A DNA stretch of 5,666 bases from Nitrososphaerales archaeon TH5895 (GTDB lineage Archaea; Thermoproteota; Nitrososphaeria; Nitrososphaerales; Nitrososphaeraceae). Position 1 is the first letter of the stretch. Every line of letters begins with the position of its first letter. The DNA lies in the NCBI GenBank assembly GCA_014523695.1, contig JAATVS010000239.1:1-5666 (forward strand), given 5' to 3'. This document shows, piece after piece, positions 1 to 5,608 of this stretch. Under the pieces are notes generated by a model. It saw only the letters and a program-made list of their open reading frames with translations. It did not search any database and had not been told where the DNA came from. The translations under genes were made by a program, and so were the position numbers.

Positions 1-360
1 CCATGTGAATGATAGTATATAAAATAAATAGTAACACATATAGCTATATTGACAATAGATAAGAGTCAATAAGTTTGAGTTTAGTTGCAAGCAATAATGA
101 GCACCATAAAATAGAGATAAGACAGCAAATAATGGACGGCTTAACAAATCTTGTCATAGTATTTCTTCATGCAAGTGCTTAATCTATTTATTCGCCTCTT
201 AGTAGCTAGGATAACCAATTTATTCCATCCAGTGATGCAATATCGTTAGTAATACCAGGAAAAGGTGTCTCAATCGTTTACTACATGATAGGTACTGACG
301 TACATTAGCATCCAAACAGGTTTTTATTCATGAAAATTTGAATATACAAAGATAGGTAGT
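1..360. other. Non-coding stretch with no convincing gene
   Basis: No frame on either strand holds a convincing gene here, and all plus-strand frames at the left edge stop within a few codons. A TATA-like run (TATATAAAA, 16-24) and a perfect 12-base palindrome (ATATAGCTATAT, 38-49) are present, but in DNA this AT-rich both can arise by chance. No tRNA-like arms, long repeats or terminator were recognised. The last 40 bases before 361 probably carry the promoter of the next gene. Confidence 0.6.
321..328 (+). promoter_or_regulatory. Candidate TATA box for the 361 gene
   Basis: TTTTTATT lies about 36 bases before the TTG at 361. With the usual archaeal spacing of about 26 bases from box centre to transcription start, RNA would begin near 350, leaving a leader of about ten bases. 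This agrees with a start at 361 rather than at the ATG at 388. A 6-bp inverted repeat, TATTCA (325-330) and TGAATA (339-344), overlaps its downstream edge and could be an operator, though weakly supported. Confidence 0.35.
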
Positions 361-984
361 TTGTACAGTGTGATCATAATACTGCTCATGTCATTTTTTG
401 CTATGATGGTAGCAGATATAGGGGGTATAAACAATGTTCTACCCCCAGTGACCTTTTCCCAGGCATCAAGCGATGTGACATCGCCTCTTAACGAAACTCA
501 AGAGTGGATAAGTCAAAAAGATGCTGTGAAAATCCTTTTTACTTATCAACCGGAAAGACCGATCATTGACACATTTACTAAACTAGAATTCAGTGTTATC
601 AACATGACTAACAATGAAAATCTTAAAGATTTTGACGCAAGAGTAGTAGTAACGAATGGTCAAAGATTGTTCAAATTCGAAAACATTACTGTGCGAGACG
701 GAGATTTTTCAGTTGAATATATCTTCCCAGACGACGGTACTCACCAAGTAATAACTAGAATAGACAAGGGCGCTGATGTACAAGTTCTTGCCTCATTCAA
801 TGTATTCGTACCTCATCAGGCTCCACCAAGCCTTCTTAATCCGTTCCCTAATGCTTCTGCAAGTGAGATAGAGTCTCATATGAGAGTGCTTACAATAGTT
901 ATTTCATTTTCGATAATAATAATCGTTGTAATCATGCTAAGAAAAGGAAAGGGAAGGAAGAAGAGAAATAGACAGAGATTATGA
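361..984 (+). CDS. Secreted, C-terminally anchored beta-rich protein of unknown function
   Basis: The protein has 207 residues. Residues 2-20 form a hydrophobic signal segment without a basic N-terminus, and a cleavage site is plausible after FSQA (A35). Residues 56-152 look like one beta-rich, Ig/cupredoxin-like domain with alternating hydrophobics and a DGxFSVEYxFPDDGTH stretch (113-128). Residues 176-193 are a transmembrane helix, followed by a tail with 9 basic residues in 14, so the domain should face outside and the tail the cytoplasm. Four N-glycosylation sequons (N44, N81, N108, N164) all fall in the predicted outside part, which suits an archaeal surface protein. The TTG start is chosen because an in-frame stop lies at 331-333 and the next options (GTG 370, ATG 388) cut into the signal segment. 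I recall similar domains in thaumarchaeal secreted proteins, but no ligand or catalytic residues are evident. Its stop overlaps the ATG of a small ORF. Confidence 0.8.
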   Translation: MYSVIIILLMSFFAMMVADIGGINNVLPPVTFSQASSDVTSPLNETQEWISQKDAVKILFTYQPERPIIDTFTKLEFSVINMTNNENLKDFDARVVVTNGQRLFKFENITVRDGDFSVEYIFPDDGTHQVITRIDKGADVQVLASFNVFVPHQAPPSLLNPFPNASASEIESHMRVLTIVISFSIIIIVVIMLRKGKGRKKRNRQRL

Positions 985-1103
985 TATTACGAATGAATCA
1001 TGAACGTAAGTCTTCAGCTACTGCTAAGAAATCTATCAAGAATATACCATGTCCTTGCCCTTCTGATTGCATGAAATGGAATTTTTTTGATCTTAGTATT
1101 TGA
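981..1103 (+). CDS. Possible 40-residue Cys-containing small protein
   Basis: An ATG at 981 overlaps the stop of the preceding gene as ATGA, the classic arrangement for translational coupling, and opens a 40-codon frame ending in TGA at 1101-1103. The product has a basic first half (R4, R9, K10, K16, K17, K20) and then C-P-C-P-S-D-C at residues 24-30. This C-x-C-x3-C cluster could bind a metal or be redox active. A later start at M5 (993) is possible. It would end 27 bases before the convergent gene at 1131. Against it: it is short, I recognise no family, and its codons 34-36 span a T-run (1082-1088) that could instead be the terminator of the upstream gene. Conservation of the Cys cluster in relatives would decide. 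Confidence 0.3.
   Translation: MILRMNHERKSSATAKKSIKNIPCPCPSDCMKWNFFDLSI
1082..1088 (+). terminator. T-tract, possible terminator of the 361 gene
   Basis: Seven consecutive T lie about 100 bases after the stop at 984, in the short space between convergent genes. Archaeal RNA polymerase can terminate on oligo-T without a hairpin, and I see no strong stem before it. If the small ORF at 981-1103 is real, this tract lies inside it and is less likely to terminate transcription. Confidence 0.25.
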
Positions 1104-1130
1104 ATTAATTGGAATATCCAGTTCATTAAA

Positions 1131-2408
1131 CTACTTTGTCATTCCATGAATATCATGCAAGGCTAGGGCAGTTAGTTTTGAACTAACGATAACACCCAGA
1201 ATGCCTGCTGCCATTGATGAGACAACCAATAAGGGAAACATCTCATCGATCATTTCAAAATATATTGAAGCTGTAACACTTGGCCATACCGGTTGCGGAT
1301 TAATTGAAACCTCATTATATGTATGAGTAATTAAAGGAAAGTATAACATAAAGAATGTTAGTCCCAATACAATTCCTGCTAACATCTTAACGATCTTTTT
1401 TCGTGTTTGTGAAAGTAATATTGGTGATGATATTCCTAAAGCTGGTAATGAAAGTAACACATCAATCAATATGATAGGAATCACATTTAATAAGTAAAAT
1501 GGAATCATAGGCACCAGGTTTTCATTTGGAAGTATTGTCGTAACTAGGTTGATAAAAATAAAAACCATTCCACTAGCAAATAGCATGCCAAACTTCTTGG
1601 TTATTTCCCACGAAGTGAATAATATAAAAGACACAAGAAATGGGAAACATAAAGTAGCAATTAATCCAGCCAATAGGGGATTGGGATTAAATTTGAAGTA
1701 ATCAGTATCGGAAAATGGAAGAGAAACCATATGAATTATGCCAGAGACCGTAATCCAAATCGCCGTAATTGCTATTATGATGTACAACAATGACCTTTTG
1801 GTAAGTGTTGTGGTATCGTTACGACTTATGTTTTTCAGTCCAACTATAGAATAATTATCGTCATTAGTCATTATGTTGGTCTTTGTTCTCATTCTGCCAT
1901 AGTAATTATTTTTTCTAATCAATCCGAGGAATGCACCAATACTACATAAAACCAAGCCCATTGTAAGCACGGCGTGTGGCGGACTCAACAAACCGTCAAG
2001 TCCAAAAGCTGTATGCCAAGCAAAATCCAAAGGACCAGCTGAGATCAACATAACGATTCCTACTATTACCAGCCGTAAGTAAGTCGGAAGAGATTTTTTG
2101 GTTTGGATGTCAGATATTTTACCACTATGTCGGTGATAGCGATATGTCATCAATGATCCAAATAAGACCAATACTACACCAGAGTATAGCCCAGCGTGAG
2201 GCGGGGAGAAAAAAGTTTCAGGTCTATTCAAAAGGTGGTTAGTAATATCCCAGCTGCCTGAACTTGCAGTCAATAAAATGCCCAAGCTTATAATGAGTAG
2301 AGGAATAGCAGGATCTGTTTTAATACTATTTTTGAGATGATTAATCGATAGCGCTATGAAAGTATTATTATCATCCCTGCCAAATAAAGATCTAAATGCG
2401 TTAGCCAT
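1131..2408 (-). CDS. Polytopic membrane protein with duplicated D-x3-H-x12-H / SPPH motif
   Basis: The protein has 425 residues and about ten hydrophobic spans (roughly 35-50, 72-90, 110-127, 146-164, 205-226, 244-265, 272-294, 298-322, 340-360, 391-412). A hydrophilic loop at 165-204 divides a four-span N-terminal part from the rest. The first two hairpins are an internal repeat: W53-D54-x3-H58-x9-S-P-P-H71 and D128-x2-W131-H132-x9-S-P-P-H145. The spacing D to H (4) and H to H (13) is identical and the two copies are 74 residues apart. Conserved Asp and His beside membrane helices suggest a metal, heme or proton site (inference). I believe similar SPPH proteins occur as uncharacterised membrane proteins in other prokaryotes, but cannot verify this. 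The ATG at 2408 begins a cytoplasm-like N-terminus before the first span. The gene is convergent with the secreted-protein gene and lies 179 bases after the regulator gene on the same strand. Confidence 0.85.
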   Translation of the reverse strand: MANAFRSLFGRDDNNTFIALSINHLKNSIKTDPAIPLLIISLGILLTASSGSWDITNHLLNRPETFFSPPHAGLYSGVVLVLFGSLMTYRYHRHSGKISDIQTKKSLPTYLRLVIVGIVMLISAGPLDFAWHTAFGLDGLLSPPHAVLTMGLVLCSIGAFLGLIRKNNYYGRMRTKTNIMTNDDNYSIVGLKNISRNDTTTLTKRSLLYIIIAITAIWITVSGIIHMVSLPFSDTDYFKFNPNPLLAGLIATLCFPFLVSFILFTSWEITKKFGMLFASGMVFIFINLVTTILPNENLVPMIPFYLLNVIPIILIDVLLSLPALGISSPILLSQTRKKIVKMLAGIVLGLTFFMLYFPLITHTYNEVSINPQPVWPSVTASIYFEMIDEMFPLLVVSSMAAGILGVIVSSKLTALALHDIHGMTK

Positions 2409-2440
2409 GGTACCTACTAATATTCAAGAATTTGCACTAC

Positions 2441-2448
2441 TTATATTC
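2441..2448 (-). promoter_or_regulatory. Candidate TATA box for the 2408 gene
   Basis: Read on the minus strand, GAATATAA lies 32-39 bases before the ATG at 2408. Standard archaeal spacing would place the RNA start near 2419 and give a leader of about ten bases. No strong Shine-Dalgarno match is seen in that leader, in line with the short-leader genes common in archaea. It suggests that the membrane-protein gene has its own promoter and is not simply read through from the regulator gene. The rest of the 2409-2587 gap shows only a short inverted repeat, ATCTA/TAGAT at 2557-2569. Confidence 0.35.
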
Positions 2449-2587
2449 ATCTATTTCAAATAATTTAGAGCTTCAATACTCCTGTCTCAAAAGTCAGATA
2501 TTTGTCCGATTCAAGGCATTATATCAATAAGAAGTTCTCACCTTATACTTAGACTCATCTATTATAGATATCCAAATTTCGCATAGC

Positions 2588-2971
2588 TTATTGTTCTATC
2601 AATTGTTGGATGTCTTCTTTAAATCTTTTTATTAGCCTAGATAACGATTTTTGTATTTCCTTTAGTCTAAGTTCTGTAGCTCTCTCTATTCTATCGATAC
2701 TCGTTGCTCGATAGGTATGATACTGACCTCCATTTCTTAAGTTTCTACTTTCTTTCACACAAAAACCGATACTAACTAACTTTTGCAATGATCTAAATAT
2801 AGTACCTTTGTCCTTTCTTAACTGCCTAGAAATTACTTCTAATGTGAGAGGTTCTTTAGATCTAAACAACGCTACTAATATATCTAAGTCTGAAGGCGAT
2901 AAATTATAAAGACATTCCAGCAAGTTCTTACACGTACAATCAGTATCCATAAAGAGATTAATAGATCTCAT
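2588..2971 (-). CDS. TrmB-like winged-helix transcriptional regulator with N-terminal Cys cluster
   Basis: The protein has 127 residues and should be a cytoplasmic DNA-binding protein. Residues 25-40 resemble the first helix (LSPSDLDILVALFRS). Residues 43-70 give the helix-turn-helix (TLEVISRQL, then the recognition helix KGTIFRSLQKLVSIGF). The wing follows at 74-90 with N80-G81-G82 and Y84/Y87. A long amphipathic helix at 91-127 is a likely dimerisation coiled coil. This order matches small archaeal TrmB/MarR-type regulators. Cys residues C12, C14 and C20 cluster before the HTH and C71 lies just after the recognition helix, so thiol or metal sensing is conceivable (inference). No sugar-binding domain is present, unlike full-length TrmB. 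The ATG at 2971 is used, with a purine-rich GGAAGGGA (2981-2988) nine bases upstream; M8 is an alternative. The gene is divergent from thioredoxin, a usual arrangement for local and self regulation. Confidence 0.8.
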   Translation of the reverse strand: MRSINLFMDTDCTCKNLLECLYNLSPSDLDILVALFRSKEPLTLEVISRQLRKDKGTIFRSLQKLVSIGFCVKESRNLRNGGQYHTYRATSIDRIERATELRLKEIQKSLSRLIKRFKEDIQQLIEQ

Positions 2972-3022
2972 GTTAACTATTCCCTTCCATCATACAGTTC
3001 ACATAACTATTGGAAAAAGTGC

Positions 3023-3030
3023 AATAAAAG
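3023..3030 (-). promoter_or_regulatory. Candidate TATA box for the regulator gene
   Basis: On the minus strand CTTTTATT is centred about 55 bases before the ATG at 2971, placing the RNA start near 3000 with a leader of about 29 bases. That leader contains GGAAGGGA at 2981-2988, a plausible ribosome-binding site. The box is within ten bases of an inverted repeat (3032-3052) shared with the divergent thioredoxin promoter. Confidence 0.35.
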
Positions 3031-3031
3031 G

Positions 3032-3052
3032 TTTTGTACACATTTGGCAAAA
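3032..3052. promoter_or_regulatory. Candidate operator between divergent promoters
   Basis: TTTTG (3032-3036) and CAAAA (3048-3052) form an inverted repeat with an 11-base spacer, so the half-site centres are 16 bases apart. The small palindrome TGTACA (3035-3040) overlaps the left arm. The repeat lies between the two candidate TATA boxes, where a dimer of the neighbouring HTH protein could control both genes. The arms are short and A/T-rich, so chance is a real possibility. Confidence 0.25.
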
Positions 3053-3059
3053 GCGTAAT

Positions 3060-3070
3060 ACTTAATAAGT
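3060..3070 (+). promoter_or_regulatory. Candidate thioredoxin promoter overlapping a palindrome
   Basis: ACTTA-A-TAAGT is a perfect 5-1-5 inverted repeat whose centre is TATA-like (CTTAATAA). It lies 38-48 bases before the ATG at 3108, which would give an RNA start near 3091 and a leader of about 17 bases. AAGGA (3102-3106) is close to the start and could be a weak ribosome-binding site, although very near. A palindrome on the box could be a repressor site. TTTTATAG at 3085-3092 is a poorer alternative because it is too close to the start. Confidence 0.35.
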
Positions 3071-3107
3071 GGAATCGTACTATGTTTTATAGGCGAATAT
3101 TAAGGAC

Positions 3108-3614
3108 ATGCAATATTATAATAATAGCATTAATGACAGGACTAATGGCCATGATGAAGAACTCGAACGGATAATGCAACGAAAAATGAATGAATTTTCT
3201 CATCGGACAAACAGAAATGATCATGTTCAGGGTAATCAGTCAACTACATCCACCCCTATTACTTTGACAGATCATAATTTCAATGAGATGGCTAGTAAGT
3301 ATCCGCTACTAATTGTTGATTTCTGGGCCCCCTGGTGCGGACCATGCAGAATGGTCTCTCCAGTAATAGAAGAACTATCTAAGGAACTGAATGGAAAAGC
3401 AGTATTTGGTAAGCTTAATGTAGATGAGAATCCGATGATAGCAAGTACTTTTGGTATACAAAGCATTCCTACGATCGCAATATTTAAGAATGGAAAAGCA
3501 GTAGACGGAATTATAGGAGCCGCATCTAAATCACATATTATGTCTAAGCTCTCCACACATATCAGTAACACTTCTTCAAGTGACGTCAACTCCTCAAGAT
3601 CTGGAATATATTAG
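3108..3614 (+). CDS. trxA: Thioredoxin with charged N-terminal extension
   Basis: The protein has 168 residues and is a predicted cytoplasmic protein-disulfide reductase. The thioredoxin fold spans about 51-152. It has the active site W76-C77-G78-P79-C80, the buried D71 six residues before the first Cys (equivalent to E. coli D26), and the cis-proline P121 in SIPTIAIFKNG. All key residues are intact, so it should be active with a thioredoxin reductase, which is not in this window. Residues 1-50 are an extra hydrophilic segment with a predicted amphipathic helix at 16-30 (DEELERIMQRKMNEF), followed by a Ser/Thr/Asn linker. A Ser/Asn-rich tail covers 153-168. Ordinary thioredoxins are about 105-110 residues. 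There is no signal peptide or membrane span. M23 and M27 are possible internal starts but lie inside the helix. The HTH regulator gene is divergent and shares the upstream region. Confidence 0.95.
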   Translation: MQYYNNSINDRTNGHDEELERIMQRKMNEFSHRTNRNDHVQGNQSTTSTPITLTDHNFNEMASKYPLLIVDFWAPWCGPCRMVSPVIEELSKELNGKAVFGKLNVDENPMIASTFGIQSIPTIAIFKNGKAVDGIIGAASKSHIMSKLSTHISNTSSSDVNSSRSGIY

Positions 3615-3658
3615 GTAAGTTAAATCCCCCACTTCTTTCACTTACCTTTAGTTTTTTT
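3613..3658 (+). terminator. Stem-loop plus T-tract terminator of thioredoxin
   Basis: AGGTAAGT (3613-3620) pairs perfectly with ACTTACCT (3640-3647) over 8 bp with a 19-base loop, and a run of seven T follows at 3652-3658. The left arm overlaps the TAG stop codon. The position between convergent genes fits a terminator for the plus strand. The stem could also act on the minus strand after the permease, but no comparable T-tract follows it in that direction. Confidence 0.6.
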
Positions 3659-3689
3659 GTTATGCATATAGCAATGATTCATGACTTGT

Positions 3690-4646
3690 TTAGGTCCTGT
3701 GTTTATGCGTATGTTCTCCTACATGAAGGTGAGGATGTGAATGCTTGATGGATTTTTCATGTGAATGTGTTTGATACAACCTTCGAATATATGCAAACAA
3801 TGAACTCACACCGAACGCTGCGGTTCCAAATAATACTATTGTAGCACCTGATGCAGAATCAAGGAAATAACTAGTATACATACCTAGAAAGGCCGTCAAA
3901 ATGCCAATAATAGTCGAGGCGACAACCATTTTCATAAAGTTATTCGTAAGCATTCTGGCAGAAATGGCAGGAGCAACAATGGCAGCAGCTATCAAGGTAA
4001 CGCCGACGCTACTCATCGATGCTATTATAACGGCCGCAAGAATTAATGAGAAAATCAATTCTACCATGTCTGTTCGTACTCCATATACCTTGGCCGTTTC
4101 CTTATCAAATAGAGTAAAAAGTAATCTTTTCTGATAGAAGAATATAAAGAATGCAGTTATACATGTTACCAGCACGATAACGGCTAAGTCCTGATCTGTT
4201 ATTCCAAGGATATTACCAAATAATAGAGCTTCAAAGTTCCTAGTATAACTTCTTGTCGTACTAATCAACAGCACACCAATTGCAAACCCTGCAGTTGTGA
4301 CTACTCCTATTGCTGCATCTGCCTTTACCTTATTTCTTCTGGTTATCTCATTGATCAGATATGCAGATACAAAGCCCCAAACTGCGGCTCCAAGATAGAA
4401 ATTAAAACCGGCAATATAGCTAACGACTGCTCCACCGAATACAGCATGAGACATTCCATGACCAATGTAACTCATTCCTCTCAGCACGATGTATACACCC
4501 ATTAAGCCACATACTCCTCCAACCAGAATAGATACTAGGATTGCATTCGTAAAGAATTCGTATGTGAATGGCTCAAGAAGTGATTCTAAAAATAGTAATG
4601 TGGTTGTATGAATTGGTAATATCGAGAATAACAATAATGGAATCAA
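3690..4646 (-). CDS. znuB: Metal ABC transporter permease (ABC-3 family, Zn/Mn type) with His-rich tail
   Basis: The protein has 318 residues and is the membrane channel of a metal-ion importer. It has about nine hydrophobic spans, the first solid one at 34-56. Residues 56-72 carry the family stretch RGMSYIGHGMSHAVFGG. Here H63-G64 stand where I recall GDA in many homologues. A cytoplasmic segment at 172-192 with a Lys/Arg/Asp/Glu mix is the likely contact with the ATPase. The C-terminal tail after the last span (294-316) has nine His in 23 residues (H294, 296, 302, 304, 306, 308, 312, 314, 316), which suggests binding of Zn or a similar metal. Family members are usually about 270-290 residues. 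The start is TTG at 4646, with a strong AAGGAGG (4657-4663) ten bases upstream; the next ATG (M49) would remove the first span. It follows the ATPase gene by 59 bases in one operon. Zn versus Mn specificity cannot be decided from sequence alone. Confidence 0.9.
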   Translation of the reverse strand: MIPLLLFSILPIHTTTLLFLESLLEPFTYEFFTNAILVSILVGGVCGLMGVYIVLRGMSYIGHGMSHAVFGGAVVSYIAGFNFYLGAAVWGFVSAYLINEITRRNKVKADAAIGVVTTAGFAIGVLLISTTRSYTRNFEALLFGNILGITDQDLAVIVLVTCITAFFIFFYQKRLLFTLFDKETAKVYGVRTDMVELIFSLILAAVIIASMSSVGVTLIAAAIVAPAISARMLTNNFMKMVVASTIIGILTAFLGMYTSYFLDSASGATIVLFGTAAFGVSSLFAYIRRLYQTHSHEKSIKHSHPHLHVGEHTHKHRT

Positions 4647-4663
4647 ATTATTGATTCCTCCTT
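4639..4663 (-). promoter_or_regulatory. Ribosome-binding site and start-codon hairpin of the permease
   Basis: On the minus strand AAGGAGG (4663-4657) is a strong Shine-Dalgarno sequence. Directly overlapping its last two G is a perfect 8-bp inverted repeat: GGAATCAA (4658-4651), loop TAAT (4650-4647), TTGATTCC (4646-4639). The TTG start codon is the first three bases of the 3' arm. Folding in RNA would pair the start codon and part of the Shine-Dalgarno, so permease synthesis could be limited unless the ATPase is being translated or a factor opens the stem. As DNA, the same repeat could be a dimeric repressor site. Confidence 0.6.
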
Positions 4664-4705
4664 CTTGTCATTTTTTTATTCACTTTTTCCCATCTTCCTG
4701 CTAAT

Positions 4706-5608
4706 TCAAGTGTCATCATCATTTTTTATTTTCATCCTGTCAGGCGAAGGAAAAATGTGTTCAGTAGGAATTGGAAGGGTATCAGTGTTACTATCAGAAA
4801 TATTGTCATTAGTATTAATACTATCATTGTCCTCTGCGAGACCGTACGTTCTCAATAAATTATCTTTGGTCAGTATCAATGAAGGATCACCCTCCGCAAT
4901 TACTGTTTTATTCATACATATAACCCAAGGGAGCCGTTTTCCTATCCCGCCGAGATCATGAGTAGTCATTATTATTGTCATATCTAGGTCATGATTTAAT
5001 GAACGCAAAATCTCCAATATCTTTTCCCGAGTATTATAATCGACTCCTGAAATAGGCTCATCTAATACCAATATGGTAGGCTTACGAATTAATGCTCTTG
5101 CAAGAAATACTCTTTGCTGCTCTCCTCCAGAAAGCTCTCGAATCTGTCTATTCCTGAACTCCGAATTATAAATTCCGAGATCATCTAATATTACTCCCAT
5201 CTTTACATCGGCATCTTTTGAAAACCACGGTGCAATACCTGATCTATCCCAAATTCCCATCCCAACAACTTCTTTAACAGTTACAGGAAAGTTCCAATCA
5301 ATACTTTCTACTTGCGGTACATATCCTATATTCTTTGAAGAATACGCATAGGGATTGGTGCTACTATTGTCTAAGAATCTTATTGTTCCTTTCCATGGTT
5401 TCAGTAAGCCAATAATTATTTTTAGAAGAGTAGACTTTCCTGAACCACTTGGCCCAAGTAGGCCTACGAATCTTCCTTTAGGAATCTTGGTACTTACATT
5501 TTCTAGTATCGGCTTGTGAGGTGCGTATCCGAATGTGATGTCACTTGCTTCCACTAGATTTCCTGGGGTTGTACCATTACTATCTGTCTTAATTTTGGTT
5601 ATCTCCAT
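4706..5608 (-). CDS. znuC: Metal ABC transporter ATP-binding protein (Zn/Mn type)
   Basis: The protein has 300 residues and powers the metal importer from the cytoplasmic face. All nucleotide-binding motifs are intact: Walker A GPSGSGKST (52-60), Q-loop Q99 in YVPQ, signature LSGGEQQR (159-166), Walker B ILVLDEP (179-185) with catalytic E184, D-loop SGVD (187-190) and switch H217. The stretch after the Q-loop (SIDWNFPVTVKEVVGMG, 102-118) is typical of Mn/Zn/Fe-family ATPases and supports the substrate class together with the ABC-3 permease downstream. Residues 258-280 are an Asn/Asp/Ser/Thr-rich low-complexity stretch in a tail of about 40 residues beyond the usual 240-260. The ATG at 5608 gives a normal N-terminus before the first beta strand (LVEASDITFGY). 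No clear Shine-Dalgarno precedes it. The gene is first of two in the visible operon; a substrate-binding protein gene may lie beyond the right edge. Confidence 0.92.
   Translation of the reverse strand: MEITKIKTDSNGTTPGNLVEASDITFGYAPHKPILENVSTKIPKGRFVGLLGPSGSGKSTLLKIIIGLLKPWKGTIRFLDNSSTNPYAYSSKNIGYVPQVESIDWNFPVTVKEVVGMGIWDRSGIAPWFSKDADVKMGVILDDLGIYNSEFRNRQIRELSGGEQQRVFLARALIRKPTILVLDEPISGVDYNTREKILEILRSLNHDLDMTIIMTTHDLGGIGKRLPWVICMNKTVIAEGDPSLILTKDNLLRTYGLAEDNDSINTNDNISDSNTDTLPIPTEHIFPSPDRMKIKNDDDT

Noticed and set aside
38..49. ATATAGCTATAT perfect palindrome
   Set aside because: Short and AT-only apart from its centre; no adjacent gene for it to control.
1..171. Minus-strand frame open for 57 codons to the left edge
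   Set aside because: The region is very AT-rich, the translation is a mix of Leu/Tyr/Cys with no recognisable motif, and no start with a ribosome-binding site is seen. It could be the beginning of a gene off the edge, but support is too thin.
75..182. 35-codon plus-strand frame from TTG in the left non-coding region
   Set aside because: No ribosome-binding site or recognisable family; a frame of this length is expected by chance.
360..367. TTTGTACA shared with the thioredoxin promoter region (3033-3040)
   Set aside because: An 8-base match in AT-rich DNA, and here it overlaps the start codon of the secreted-protein gene; other TGTACA copies lie inside genes, so no operator claim is justified.
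3272..3589. 105-codon minus-strand frame inside the thioredoxin gene
   Set aside because: It is the complement of a clear thioredoxin with all catalytic residues; its own translation has no recognisable domain.
3674..3682. ATGA-T-TCAT small inverted repeat after the permease stop
   Set aside because: Only 4-bp arms and no T-tract on the minus strand, so it is not a supported terminator.
3901..4134. 77-codon plus-strand frame inside the permease gene
   Set aside because: Shadow of a well-supported ABC-3 permease; its hydrophobic look comes from the complement of membrane-span codons.
4665..4961. 98-codon plus-strand frame over the ATPase 3' end
   Set aside because: Opposite strand of the low-complexity tail and C-terminal part of an intact ATPase; no family resemblance or ribosome-binding site.
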